A DNA stretch of 64,000 bases. Source: Streptomyces sp. AV19. GTDB lineage: Bacteria; Actinomycetota; Actinomycetes; Streptomycetales; Streptomycetaceae. The position numbers and the translations under genes were made by a program. This document shows positions 8,989 to 17,545 of the stretch, piece by piece; within the stretch, counting starts at the first letter, position 1, and the number at the start of each line of letters is the position of its first letter. Under the pieces are notes generated by a model that was not told where the DNA came from, did not search any database, and saw only the letters and a list, made by a program, of their open reading frames with translations. Location: NCBI RefSeq assembly GCF_015999245.1, contig NZ_JAEAMR010000010.1:1009346-1073345 (forward strand), read 5' to 3'.

Positions 8989-10518
8989 CTACGCCGGTTC
9001 CACCCCCAGCGCGTGGGTGAAGACGTTCCGCGGGTCCCAGCGGGCCTTCACCGCCCGGAGCCGGGCGTAGTTGTCCTTGTAGTAGAGGGTGCTCCAGGGG
9101 GTTCCCGAGCTGTTCCACTCGGGGTCCGCCAGATCGGCGTCGGGGTAGTTGATGTACGAGCCGTCGCAGTTGCCCGCGCCCGGTACGGGAACGCCGCCGG
9201 TCTCGGCGTAGAAGTCCCGGTAGAAGGCGCGGACCCAGGCCAGGTGCGCGGCCTCCTCCGCGGGATCCGACCAGGCGGCCACGTGAACGGCCTTGAGGAC
9301 GGAGTCGCGTTGCGCGGTGGCGGTCGCGTCCGGGGCGACGGCGTTGATCCTTCCGCCGTAGGTGTAGAGGCCGAGCGCTCCTCCGACGACCGGGGAGTCG
9401 GACCGTGTGAGGTGGTGGTACGCGGCCGCGATCTGCCGGTCGGTGAGCCGCCCGCGCAGGTAGCCCGACTTGGGCTTCAGCCGGTACGGGTTCTCGTCGA
9501 TCGCCGGGCCGCGCAGCGTGGCGGTCAGCCACGGCAGCCGCTCCTGCCGGACGGTGAAGGGGGCGCCGACGCCCTGGTTGATGGCGGTGACGTAGTCGTC
9601 GAGCATCCGCTGCGCGGTCGCGTCGCCGACCGAGATCCGGCCGTCCATGACGCTCCTGCCCGCGAGAATCCGCAGCAGGTGGAGTTCGCTGTCGAGCCGG
9701 GAGAAGGGGGAGCCGGGGGAACTGTGCTCCTCGCTCCACAGGCCCTGGTTGCGCACCAGGCGCGCGAAGGCCGCCTCGTCCATTCCCCGCCAGTCCCAGT
9801 CGGCGTGGAAGTTCAGCACCGAGGCGGGCGGCGTGGGCAGGAGCCGGCCCGGGTCGTCGCCCGTGGCGTCCGGTGAACGGAACCAGTAGCGGGTGGCCAC
9901 GCCGAAGTTCCCGCCTCCGCCGCCGGTGTGGGCCCACCACAGGTCGTGGTGCCGGTCGGTCGGCTCCCGGGTGGCGACGACGCGCCGGGCCGTGCCGTTC
10001 CGGTCGACGAACACGACTTCCACCGCGTGGAGATGGTCCACGCTCAGCCCGGCCCAACGGCACAGGGGCCCGTAGCCGCCGCCGACGACGTGACCGCCCG
10101 CGCCGATGTCGGGGCACCAGCCGGCGGGGACGGTGACTCCCCACCGCAGGAACAGATCGCGGTACAACTGGCCGAGCGTGGCCCCGGCTTCGACGGCGAA
10201 GGCGCGGAGCCGGGGGTCGTAGGAGACCGTCGTCATGCAGGACAGATCGATGACCACCTGCACGGAAGGATCGTCGACGAAGCCTTCGTAGCAGTGTCCG
10301 CCGGAGCGGACCGCCATGCGCTTGCCCTTCCGGACGCCCTCCTGGACGGCCCGCACCACATGGTCGGTCGTCCTGGCCACCCAGAAGTGCTCGGGCGTGC
10401 CCCGGAACCTCAGGACTCCGCGACTCCTCAGCGATGCGTAGCGCGGGTCGTCCCTGGTCACCTTGGCCGGCCCCGGTGGCGTGCACGCGGGGCCGGACGG
10501 GGCCGGCGTGGGTCGCAT
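8989..10518 (-). CDS. FAD-dependent oxidoreductase with bicovalent flavin (BBE/AknOx-like)
   Basis: A 509-residue secondary-alcohol or sugar oxidase of the berberine-bridge/PCMH family. The two residues that covalently anchor FAD are both visible: His75 in RSGGHCYEG and Cys135 in GWCPDIGAGGH. Their spacing is the same as I recall for aclacinomycin oxidoreductase (His70/Cys130). The C-terminal BBE segment carries YINYPDADL, then YYKDNYARLRAVKARWDP. No Tat or Sec signal is obvious. It is divergent from an AraC-type regulator across 228 bases, which may control it. The substrate could be a sugar or a glycosylated metabolite; no biosynthetic cluster surrounds it. Confidence 0.88.
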   Translation of the reverse strand: MRPTPAPSGPACTPPGPAKVTRDDPRYASLRSRGVLRFRGTPEHFWVARTTDHVVRAVQEGVRKGKRMAVRSGGHCYEGFVDDPSVQVVIDLSCMTTVSYDPRLRAFAVEAGATLGQLYRDLFLRWGVTVPAGWCPDIGAGGHVVGGGYGPLCRWAGLSVDHLHAVEVVFVDRNGTARRVVATREPTDRHHDLWWAHTGGGGGNFGVATRYWFRSPDATGDDPGRLLPTPPASVLNFHADWDWRGMDEAAFARLVRNQGLWSEEHSSPGSPFSRLDSELHLLRILAGRSVMDGRISVGDATAQRMLDDYVTAINQGVGAPFTVRQERLPWLTATLRGPAIDENPYRLKPKSGYLRGRLTDRQIAAAYHHLTRSDSPVVGGALGLYTYGGRINAVAPDATATAQRDSVLKAVHVAAWSDPAEEAAHLAWVRAFYRDFYAETGGVPVPGAGNCDGSYINYPDADLADPEWNSSGTPWSTLYYKDNYARLRAVKARWDPRNVFTHALGVEPA

Positions 10519-10746
10519 GGTGCACCATCCCTGGTGTGATGGGGGATCGCCCGCTCCCGCGGGGGAGAGGGTGGCAGGTCAATACCCGGCCGGCGCGGGG
10601 AAGGAACGGGTGGCGGCGCCGGCGGAACGTGCTACCGGCGCGTACGGGATTTCCGCGCAACCCGGTTCTCGGAGGCGGGTGTGCCGGTTCGGTCCCCGGG
10701 GGCTCGACCGCCTTCCCGCATTCCGGTTCAGGTAGGTTGACGGACG

Positions 10747-11520
10747 ATGCCGATCGTCCGCCACACGCCGCGCGCCATGACCGGCACACGCGCGCTCCCC
10801 TCCGGCGGCGGCATCGACGCCCACTGGCACGACGAGAACCAGATCGTCTACGCCGCGCGCGGCGTGCTCTCCGTGAGCACCGACGCGGGGAGCTGGGTCG
10901 CCCCGGCCACCCGGGCGATCTGGGTGCCCGCCGGGACGGTCCACGAGCACCGCGCCTACGGGGAGACCGACGTCCGCCTCGTCGGACTGCCGGTCCACGA
11001 CAACCCGTTGGGGCTGGACCGGCCCGCGGTCATCGACGTCGGGCCACTGCTGCGCGAGCTGGTCATCGCGTACACCGAGGAGCCCGAGGACGGCACGGCC
11101 GAACGCCGCCGGCTGCGGGCCGTGCTGCTGGACCGGCTGCGGCACTCCGCCGAGCGGCCGCTCCACGTGCCCGCGGCCAGGGATCCCCGGCTGGCGGCGG
11201 TGTGCGCGCTGCTCAGGGAGAACCCGGCCGACCGGCGGGGCCTGGCGCGGCTCGGGGCCGAGGCGGGTGTGAGCGACCGCACCCTGAGCCGGCTCTTCAA
11301 GGCCGAGTTCGGGATGAGCTTCCCGCAGTGGCGCACGCAGGTGCGGCTGCACCACGCGCTGCGGCTGCTGGCCGACGGGATGCCGGTCACGGCCGTCGCC
11401 CACCGGTGCGGGTGGGCGTCCAGCAGCGCGTTCATCGACGTCTTCCGGCGGGCGTTCGGGCACACGCCGGGTGCGCACGGCGCGGGTCACGGGACCCGGT
11501 CGCACGGCGACCGGCCCTGA
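10747..11520 (+). CDS. AraC family transcriptional regulator with cupin sensor
   Basis: A 257-residue regulator. The N-terminal half is an AraC-type cupin (HWHDENQIVYAARG, then WVAPATRAIWVPAGTVHEH), and the C-terminal half holds two helix-turn-helix motifs (about residues 160-245). The second contains VAHRCGWASSSAFIDVFRRAFG, close to the AraC consensus. This half-cupin plus HTH layout is common in Streptomyces. It is divergent from the FAD oxidase and is its most likely regulator, although no operator could be identified by eye. A DHFR-like gene fragment begins directly downstream. Confidence 0.88.
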   Translation: MPIVRHTPRAMTGTRALPSGGGIDAHWHDENQIVYAARGVLSVSTDAGSWVAPATRAIWVPAGTVHEHRAYGETDVRLVGLPVHDNPLGLDRPAVIDVGPLLRELVIAYTEEPEDGTAERRRLRAVLLDRLRHSAERPLHVPAARDPRLAAVCALLRENPADRRGLARLGAEAGVSDRTLSRLFKAEFGMSFPQWRTQVRLHHALRLLADGMPVTAVAHRCGWASSSAFIDVFRRAFGHTPGAHGAGHGTRSHGDRP

Positions 11521-11588
11521 GCGGCCGGCCTCGGACGATCCGCGCCACCGCCGCCTCGACGAGGCGCTCGCGCTCCTCCTCCGAGCTG

Positions 11589-11969
11589 ATGGGGCTCGGC
11601 ACGTACCGGCCCGCGCTGGAGGCGGGCGTCGCCGGCCCGTACGCGCACCTGCGCCAGTGCGTGGTCTCCAGCACGCTCGGGCGGAGTCCCGACCCGGACG
11701 TGACCGTGGTGGACGGCGACCCGCTCGCGCTCGTCCGGTCCCTCAAGCGGGAGGAGGGGGACAAGGACATCTGGCTGTGCGGCGGGGGCGGGCTCGCGGG
11801 CGCGCTGCTGCCCGAGATCGACCGGATGGTCATCAAGAGCTATCCGGTGGTCGCGGGGGCCGGAATCCCGGTGTTCGACGGGGAGTTCGACCCCACGGTC
11901 TTCACGGTGACGGATCGCAAATCGTTCGGGAACGGCGTGACGATCACGTGGTTCGTGCGGCGGCAGTGA
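11589..11969 (+). pseudogene. 5'-truncated dihydrofolate reductase-like (RibD C-terminal) gene
   Basis: The 126 codons from ATG 11589 encode the C-terminal half of a DHFR/RibD-C family protein. Diagnostic parts are MGLGTYRPALEAGV, IWLCGGGGLAGALLPEID, and IKSYPVVAGAGIPVF. Full-length members start about 60-70 residues earlier with a nucleotide-binding strand that is absent here. The sequence just upstream joins the end of the AraC gene instead. The remaining part cannot form the whole fold, so I call it a remnant. It could still be translated, since the frame is open and the codon bias is intact. Confidence 0.65.
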
Positions 11970-12177
11970 GGCTGTCGTCGGCAATGGCGGTGATGAAGCC
12001 CGACCAGGCGGCAATGCCGAGGATGAGGGGGCGGCCTGTGGGAGCGATCTTGCTGTCCCGGACGGGTATGAGGCCGGGGTAGTGGTCGGCGACTTCGACG
12101 CATGTCTCGCCCTCGCCTCCGCTGTGAGAGCTCTTGCGCCATATCGCCATGGTCAGGTCGGGGCCGGGTATGCGCAC
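11944..12177 (-). CDS. DUF397 domain protein
   Basis: A 77-residue DUF397 protein, of the kind that pairs with XRE/DUF5753 regulators in Streptomyces and is thought to act as their small partner. Residues 11-60 hold WRKSSHSGGEGETCVEVAD, then VRDSKIAPTGRPL, the usual pattern. GTG at 12177 is the best start because AAGGAG lies 8 bases upstream. This makes the gene overlap the last 25 bases of the upstream regulator. A start at ATG 12150, two bases after that regulator's stop, has no ribosome site. Its 3' end also runs 26 bases into the DHFR remnant on the other strand. Confidence 0.88.
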   Translation of the reverse strand: MRIPGPDLTMAIWRKSSHSGGEGETCVEVADHYPGLIPVRDSKIAPTGRPLILGIAAWSGFITAIADDSLTAAARTT

Positions 12178-12995
12178 GGGTACTTCTCCTTAACTGTCTT
12201 TCGGATGAACGTCCTTGACTCGGTTTCCGGTAGGGCGCCGCGCCTCACGTGATCGTATAGGCCCTCGTGCCGTTGGACCTCGCGTGAGTTTGTGCTGAAG
12301 ATTCCTCGCTCCAGCGCCACTGTGTAGAGGGTGGGGGGCCTTCCTGTCCTGGGGAACAGGACCGTCACTTGTCCGGGAGCCACCAGCCCACGGCTGTCGA
12401 ACGGGACGACATGCAGGTGCACATGTGGTTGTTCGGACATGTGCACCAGGTGTTCAAGCTGTTCCCGCATAACGGCGTCAGTGCCCGCGATCAGGCATAG
12501 CGCTGCTTCGTTGATGACGGCTGAGAAGAACGGGGGGTCGGGGGCATCCAGCACGGCCCTCCTGCGCATCCGATACTGGACTTTCTCCTCAAGGTCACCC
12601 CCGAAGAACTCCATGCCGCGCGCCAGCATCGCCCTGGCGTAGTTCTCGGTCTGGAGCAGGACCGGAATGCCGACGGCCAGGTGGTGAATGGCGCCCGCGT
12701 TCGCCTCGAGTTTCTCGAGACGCCTGGCCCAGCGTGCGTCCGGGCCGTTGTTGAGGTGGTCCCACTCTTCGAGCAGGGCGCCGTTCGCGTCGAGCACCCT
12801 GTCCAGTGCCTTGGCGATGTCCGGGGTGGGGATGCGTTCACCGGCCTCGAACTTGGCGATCGCGCTGTAGCTCAGGGCGACTTCCTTGCCGAGCCGCGTC
12901 CGGGACCAGCCCTTGCGCAGTCGCAGGTCCCGGATCATCGACCCGAATCGGGCGACGATGTCGGGAGACGGATCAAGTCGCTTGGGCGCGGGCAT
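12153..12995 (-). CDS. XRE family regulator with DUF5753 domain
   Basis: A 280-residue DNA-binding protein. An XRE helix-turn-helix occupies about residues 12-70 (IRDLRLRKGWSRTRLGKEVA, then YSAIAKFEAGERIPT). The DUF5753 region follows, with LQTENYARAML and the later VLFPRTGRPPTLYTV. ATG 12995 gives the standard start; the long upstream open frame is a shadow of the GNAT region. The gene overlaps the DUF397 gene, so the pair is translated together. Such pairs often control development or secondary metabolism in Streptomyces, but the target here is unknown. Confidence 0.9.
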   Translation of the reverse strand: MPAPKRLDPSPDIVARFGSMIRDLRLRKGWSRTRLGKEVALSYSAIAKFEAGERIPTPDIAKALDRVLDANGALLEEWDHLNNGPDARWARRLEKLEANAGAIHHLAVGIPVLLQTENYARAMLARGMEFFGGDLEEKVQYRMRRRAVLDAPDPPFFSAVINEAALCLIAGTDAVMREQLEHLVHMSEQPHVHLHVVPFDSRGLVAPGQVTVLFPRTGRPPTLYTVALERGIFSTNSREVQRHEGLYDHVRRGALPETESRTFIRKTVKEKYPCAYPAPT

Positions 12996-13182
12996 AGTTG
13001 TGGCTCCCCGTGGTCGCTCTGAGCTGTCACATCCTTGATGAGGCCGAGCATAGGACTCCCCACGGACACCGGGAACCGTTTGCTCCACTGGCCGGAAGCG
13101 GCCCCTGTGTTCTTGCCCGTCCGACCCGGGCCCGCTGGGATGCTGGACGATTCCCGCTGTCCAATCCTGCCGAGGAGCCCCG

Positions 13183-13761
13183 TTGACGTACCCCCTCCGC
13201 CTGACCGGCGACAAGGTCGTCGTCCGCGACTTCACCATCGCGGACGTGGACGACATGCAGCGCGTCTTCGGTGACGACCGCGTCACCGAGTGGCTGTCCT
13301 TCGACAGCCGTGACCGCGACGCGACCCAGGAACGCATACAGAGCGCGATCAAGAACGCGCACCGGACGCCACGGACCGAGTTCTACCTGGCGGTCGCCCT
13401 GCCCGACGACGACCGGGCCATCGGCTTCGTCCGCCTGGTGCACTCCGGCCATGAGGGCGAGGAGATCGGCTGCGCCATCGCCGCGGAGGAATGGGGACGC
13501 GGTTACGGCAACGACGCCCACGTCGTCATTCTCGACTACGCCTTCCGGGAGCTGGGCGTCGAGCGGGTCGCCGGCTGGATTGCGCTGGACAACACCACCC
13601 GGATGAGGGCGCTCGAACCGGACGGAGCGCTCGGCAGACTCGGCTTCGCGCCGGACGAGGTGCGGCGCGACCACGTGTTCATCAACGGCGCGTGGCGGGA
13701 CTGCATGCTCAACTCCGTGAGCGCGGAGGAGTGGAACCGGCGGCGTCGGCCGGATCGATGA
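13183..13761 (+). CDS. GNAT family N-acetyltransferase
   Basis: A 192-residue RimJ/RimL-type acetyltransferase that would transfer acetyl from acetyl-CoA to a protein N-terminus or small molecule. The pantetheine-binding motif A is seen as AAEEWGRGYGNDAH, about residues 98-111. The N-terminal VVVRDFTIADVDDMQRVF matches the GNAT fold start. It begins at TTG 13183 with GAGGAG eight bases upstream. The substrate is not predictable. It lies divergent from the XRE gene and 29 bases ahead of a phosphotransferase gene, so these two may be cotranscribed. Confidence 0.88.
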   Translation: MTYPLRLTGDKVVVRDFTIADVDDMQRVFGDDRVTEWLSFDSRDRDATQERIQSAIKNAHRTPRTEFYLAVALPDDDRAIGFVRLVHSGHEGEEIGCAIAAEEWGRGYGNDAHVVILDYAFRELGVERVAGWIALDNTTRMRALEPDGALGRLGFAPDEVRRDHVFINGAWRDCMLNSVSAEEWNRRRRPDR

Positions 13762-13790
13762 CGGAGCACGCCGGCGCGTAAAGTACCCGC

Positions 13791-14714
13791 ATGATCGGGA
13801 TACCGGAGGCGTTCGCGCGGAGCACGGCCCTGCGCGAGGGAGAGTCCGGGGCGGTGTGGATCGGAGAACTGCCCAAGATCCTCGACGAGTTGCTGGCGCG
13901 CTGGGAGTGTGTGCCGGACGGCGAGGTCGTGCACGGGGGCGTCGGCGTCATCGTCCCGGTGCGCCGGCGGGACGGATCGGCCGCAGTGGTGAAGGTGTCG
14001 TTCCCGCACCCCGGCAACGTCCACGAGCCGGACGCGTTCGCGGCCTGGGGCGGACGCGGGGCCGTCATGCTGTACGAACGCGACGACGCATGCTTCGCCA
14101 TGCTGCTGGAGCGGGCGGGGACGGCGACCCTGGCGGAGGCCGCGGACGGCGACGAGGTACTGACAGTCGCGGGACGGATCAGCCGTCGGCTGACCGTCCC
14201 CGCGCCGCCCGGGCTGCCCCGGCTGAGGGATCGGGCCGGCCTCTGGGAGGCGCGGTTGCGCGGGGATGCCGAGGAGCTGACGCACGCCCTGTCCCGGCGC
14301 ACGCTGGACGCCGCCGTGGCGACCGTCCGCGAACTGGGCCGCGACCAGCCGGACGTCCTCGTCCACGGCGACCTCCACGCCGGGAACATCCTGCGCGCCG
14401 AACGTGAGCCGTGGCTGGCCGTCGACCCCAAGGGATACGTGGGGGACCCCGCCTACGACGGCGGCGCGCTCTTCAAGTCGCGTGCGCCGGCGCTCATCGC
14501 GGCGACCGATGTGCGCAGGGCCGTCCACCGGACGCTGGACGTCTTCGCCGAGGCGGCGGAGCTCGACCGTGAACGCGTCCGGCGGTGGGCCCAGTTCCAT
14601 GCCGTGCAGGCCGTGTTCTGGGGGCGCCGCCACGGATTCCTCGCGGCCCGCGATGGGGCACGGCTGGACCGCTTCACCGAATTCGCGGACTACGTGGCGG
14701 AGTTGCTCGTGTGA
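13791..14714 (+). CDS. Aminoglycoside/hydroxyurea phosphotransferase-like kinase (APH(6) type)
   Basis: A 307-residue small-molecule kinase of the aminoglycoside phosphotransferase fold. The catalytic loop is VHGDLHAGNIL, near residues 193-203, and the Mg-binding motif is VDPKGYVGDPAYDGG. The DPKxYVGDP form points to the APH(6)/hydroxyurea-phosphotransferase branch. ATP and an antibiotic-like or metabolic hydroxyl substrate are expected. No resistance cluster accompanies it, so an actual resistance role is not established. It starts 29 bases after the GNAT gene and converges on the LacI regulator. Confidence 0.87.
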   Translation: MIGIPEAFARSTALREGESGAVWIGELPKILDELLARWECVPDGEVVHGGVGVIVPVRRRDGSAAVVKVSFPHPGNVHEPDAFAAWGGRGAVMLYERDDACFAMLLERAGTATLAEAADGDEVLTVAGRISRRLTVPAPPGLPRLRDRAGLWEARLRGDAEELTHALSRRTLDAAVATVRELGRDQPDVLVHGDLHAGNILRAEREPWLAVDPKGYVGDPAYDGGALFKSRAPALIAATDVRRAVHRTLDVFAEAAELDRERVRRWAQFHAVQAVFWGRRHGFLAARDGARLDRFTEFADYVAELLV

Positions 14715-14736
14715 TGCTTTCGAGTGCGCCGACGGA

Positions 14737-15810
14737 TCACCGGGCCGTCCCGGGCAGTCCTCCGGCCTCCGCCGGCCGCAGCTCTCCCGACCCTCGTACG
14801 ATCAGCCGCGTCGGCAGCTCCACGCGCTGCGGTGCGCTGCCGTCCCCCTCCAGGCGGCGGAAGAGCAACTCGGCCGCTGTCCGGCCGAGTTGGGCCGCGT
14901 CCTGGGCGATCACGGTGACCGCGGGGGTGAGCAGGTCGGCCAGTTCGAGGTCGTCGAAGCCCACCAGGGCGACCGGGTGCGGGAATCGGGCCAGGACGCG
15001 GACCGCCGTCGCGGTCACGCGGTTGTTGCCGGTGAGGAGGGCGGTGACGGGGAACGGGCCGTCGGTCAGCATGCGTTCCGTCTCCGCGCGGACGCGGTCC
15101 GGCGCCGTGGGGCCCAGGGAGACCCAGGAGCCGTCGACCGGCAGGCCCGCGGCCGCCATCGCGGCGCGGTAGCCGCGCAGCCGCTCCGTGGCGGTGTGGA
15201 TGTGCGGCTGGTCACCGATGAAGCCGATGCGGCGGTGGCCGTGGGCGATGAGGTGGGCGACGCCTTCGCGGGCGCCGCCGAAGCTGTCCGAGAGGACGGT
15301 GTCGGCGGCTATCAGCCCGCCGGGGCGGTCGACGAAGACGGTGGCGAGCCCGGCCGCCATCTCCGGTTCCAGATAGCGGTGGTCTCCGCCTGCGGGAATG
15401 ACGAGCAGCCCGTCGACGCGGCGCGCGCACAGGGCCAGGACCAACTCCCGCTCCCGCGCGGGGTCCTCCGCGCTGGAGCCGTTGATGAGCAGGGCGCCGT
15501 GGTCGCGGGCGACCTCCTCGACGGCGCGGTTGAGCGGCGCGTAGAAGGGGTCGGCGAGGTCCTCCAGGACCAGGCCGACCGAGGCGGTGCGGCCCTTGCG
15601 GAGGACGCGGGCGCTGTCGTTGCGGCGGAAGCCGAGGGCGGTGATCGCCTCCTGGACCCGGTGCTCGGTCTCGGCGGTCACCCCCGGCTCGCCGTTCACG
15701 ACCCGGGAGACGGTCTTGAGGCCCACGCCGGCGCGTGCGGCCACGTCCTTCATGGTCGGGCGGGTTCCGTAACGCGGGCGGGGGAGGGGGCTGCGGATCC
15801 TGTCGGGCAC
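14737..15810 (-). CDS. LacI family transcriptional regulator
   Basis: A 357-residue LacI/PurR-type repressor. The N-terminal helix-turn-helix and hinge helix are clear (MKDVAARAGVGLKTVSRVVN, about residues 20-39). A periplasmic-binding-protein-like sugar sensor follows, including VLEDLADPFYAPL and LLTGNNRVTATAVRVL. GTG 15810 has AGGAGG 11 bases upstream; an in-frame ATG at 15849 would add 13 residues but has a poor ribosome site. It is divergent from a ROK sugar kinase across a short region with a perfect operator palindrome. This suggests it represses both itself and that kinase in response to a sugar. Confidence 0.92.
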   Translation of the reverse strand: MPDRIRSPLPRPRYGTRPTMKDVAARAGVGLKTVSRVVNGEPGVTAETEHRVQEAITALGFRRNDSARVLRKGRTASVGLVLEDLADPFYAPLNRAVEEVARDHGALLINGSSAEDPARERELVLALCARRVDGLLVIPAGGDHRYLEPEMAAGLATVFVDRPGGLIAADTVLSDSFGGAREGVAHLIAHGHRRIGFIGDQPHIHTATERLRGYRAAMAAAGLPVDGSWVSLGPTAPDRVRAETERMLTDGPFPVTALLTGNNRVTATAVRVLARFPHPVALVGFDDLELADLLTPAVTVIAQDAAQLGRTAAELLFRRLEGDGSAPQRVELPTRLIVRGSGELRPAEAGGLPGTAR

Positions 15811-15857
15811 GGGCGGTGCGTCCTCCTGAGTGCGGCTGGCATCGAGCATAGGGCCTG

Positions 15858-15869
15858 GACAACGTTGTC
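15858..15869. promoter_or_regulatory. LacI-type operator palindrome
   Basis: GACAACGTTGTC is a perfect 12-bp palindrome with the central CG step typical of LacI-family operators. It lies between the divergent LacI and ROK kinase genes, placed to overlap one or both promoters. Confidence 0.7.
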
Positions 15870-15937
15870 AACACTGGAAGAGACTGGCGGGAGATCAGAT
15901 CCCGTGGAGTCCCGTGGAGCAGGAGAGCCCGTACCGC

Positions 15938-16885
15938 ATGCGCACCGACCCCGGCGAGCTCGTCGCCGCACTGGACATCGGCGGAACGAAGATCGCGGGG
16001 GCGTTGGTGGACGCCGGGGGCGCGCGGTTGCGCATCGCGCGGCGGCGCACACCGGCGGAGGGGGACGCGGCGGTGGTGATGGCCGCCGTGGCCGAGGTCC
16101 TCGACGAGCTCACGGGCGCGCCCGAGTGGCCGCGGGTACGGGCGGTGGGGATCGGCAGCGCCGGGCCCGTGGACGCGTCACTGGGGACCGTCAGTCCGGT
16201 CAACGTGCCGGGCTGGCGCGGGTTTCCGCTGGTCGAGGAAGTCCGGCGGCGGGTCGGGGACCGGCCGGTGGTCCTCGTCGGCGACGGGGTCGCGATGGCC
16301 GCGGCGGAGCACTGGCGCGGTGCGGCGCGGGGGTGGGCGAACGCGCTGTGCATGGTGGTGTCCACGGGGGTGGGCGGCGGCCTGGTGCTGGGCGGGCGGC
16401 TGCATCCCGGGCCCACGGGCAATGCCGGGCACATCGGTCACGTGAGTGTGGATCTGGACGGCGACCGCTGTCCGTGCGGTGGCCGCGGGTGCGTGGAGCG
16501 CATCGCGAGCGGGCCCAACATCGCGCGGCGCGCGCTGGATTCGGGCTGGCGGCCCGGGCCGGACGGCGACGCGACGGCCGCGGGCGTGGCGGCGTCGGCC
16601 CGCGCGGGCGATCCGCTCGCGCTGGCCTCGTACGACCGGGCCGCCCGGGCGCTGGCGGCCGGGATCGCGGCGACGGCGGCGCTGGTGGAGATCGGGGTGG
16701 TGGTGGTCGGTGGGGGTGTCGCGGGGGCGGGGGAGGTGCTGTTCGGGCCGTTGCGGGGGTGGTTGGGGGAGTACGCGGGGTTGTCGTTCACAGCGGATGT
16801 GGAGGTCGTACCGGCGATGTTGGCGGGGGATGCGGGGGTGGTGGGGGCGGCGGCCGCGGCGGCGGAGGTGGTGGGGGTGTGGTGA
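15938..16885 (+). CDS. ROK family sugar kinase (glucokinase-like)
   Basis: A 315-residue ROK protein without a DNA-binding domain, so probably a sugar kinase rather than a repressor. The ATP motif is LDIGGTKIAGALVD at residues 9-22. The ROK zinc signature follows as GHIGHVSVDLDG and CPCGGRGCVERIASG, about residues 167-192. ATG 15938 has AGGAGA 11 bases upstream; GTG 15914 is an in-frame alternative. The LacI regulator is divergent and an operator lies between them. No sugar transporter is adjacent, so the sugar is unknown; glucose, N-acetylglucosamine or mannose derivatives are typical of the family. Confidence 0.9.
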   Translation: MRTDPGELVAALDIGGTKIAGALVDAGGARLRIARRRTPAEGDAAVVMAAVAEVLDELTGAPEWPRVRAVGIGSAGPVDASLGTVSPVNVPGWRGFPLVEEVRRRVGDRPVVLVGDGVAMAAAEHWRGAARGWANALCMVVSTGVGGGLVLGGRLHPGPTGNAGHIGHVSVDLDGDRCPCGGRGCVERIASGPNIARRALDSGWRPGPDGDATAAGVAASARAGDPLALASYDRAARALAAGIAATAALVEIGVVVVGGGVAGAGEVLFGPLRGWLGEYAGLSFTADVEVVPAMLAGDAGVVGAAAAAAEVVGVW

Positions 16886-17306
16886 GGGTGCCCCGGGCCG
16901 CCCTTTCACCGTTCTCCCGGGGCTCCGCCCCTCGGCCCGGCACCGCGCTCCGCGCGGTGGTGCGGGGGCTTCGCCCCCTGCGCCCCGCTCCGGGTTCCGC
17001 TCCGGCCTCTGCCCCTGGGCCCCGGGCCCCGCTCCGGGGCTCTGCCCCTGGCTCCTTTGCGGGACCCCGCTCCGGGGCTCCGCCCCGGACCCCGTATCGC
17101 GGCTCCGCCGCTCGTACTCAAGCTCCCCGGAGGGGGCAACCCCCAGACGGGCTGAAATGCGCGCCCCGGGCCTTGAAGCCCAAGCCCTGGAATCCGGGCC
17201 CTGGACAAAGCTTTGAAACCCAAGCTTTGACACCCAAGCCCTGAATCCGGGCCCTGGAATCTGGACGGGATCTGGACCCGGGCGCGAAATCCAGCCCGTC
17301 CGGCGT
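16886..17306. repeat. Repeat-rich intergenic stretch
   Basis: About 420 bases without a convincing gene. It begins with an inverted copy of the CTTTCACCGTTCT tail motif (16903-16915). It continues with several overlapping GC-rich hairpins. It ends with an arm of the CAGCCCGTCCGGCGTTTGAGG palindrome family (about 17288-17308). Within it, a 26-base unit at 17180-17205 recurs with one deletion at 17234-17258. The composition is low complexity. Confidence 0.7.
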
Positions 17307-17507
17307 TTGAGGGTAGTCCACGCCGTAGCGGCCATGATCATGGGCCACGGTCTCATCGACCGAAAGACGCACGACGCCTGCGGGTTCCAGCTTCCGCCGG
17401 GCGTACGTCGTCTTTCCTGCCCCGGTCAGCCCGACCAGCAGATAGACGACAGGGCCCTCACCTTCAGGACTGTCCTCATACACATCCACTGGACGTTCCC
17501 CGGCCAT
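17307..17507 (-). pseudogene. Truncated P-loop kinase (AAA_33-type) gene
   Basis: On the minus strand from ATG 17507, the first 47 or so residues are a normal P-loop kinase N-terminus, with the Walker A motif LLVGLTGAGKTTYA at about residues 23-36 and then VRLSVDETVAHDHGRYGVDYP. At about 17310 the frame runs into the dispersed palindromic repeat and becomes meaningless low-complexity sequence up to a stop at 17118. Full-length members of this family are about 150-190 residues, so most of the kinase has been lost. Insertion of, or recombination at, the repeat is the likely cause. Confidence 0.7.
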
Positions 17508-17545
17508 GCCGCCACGTGATCAACGATCGTCCCCAAGGGTGTCGA

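Noticed and set aside
11432..11836. A minus-strand frame with a TetR-like start (EEERERLVEAAVARI)
   Set aside because: The resemblance is short, no helix-turn-helix follows, and the strand opposite holds the preserved DHFR-like sequence.
14404..17244. A 946-codon plus-strand open frame across four features
   Set aside because: It crosses the APH-like, LacI and ROK genes, which have clear motifs in other frames. High GC keeps the frame open by chance.
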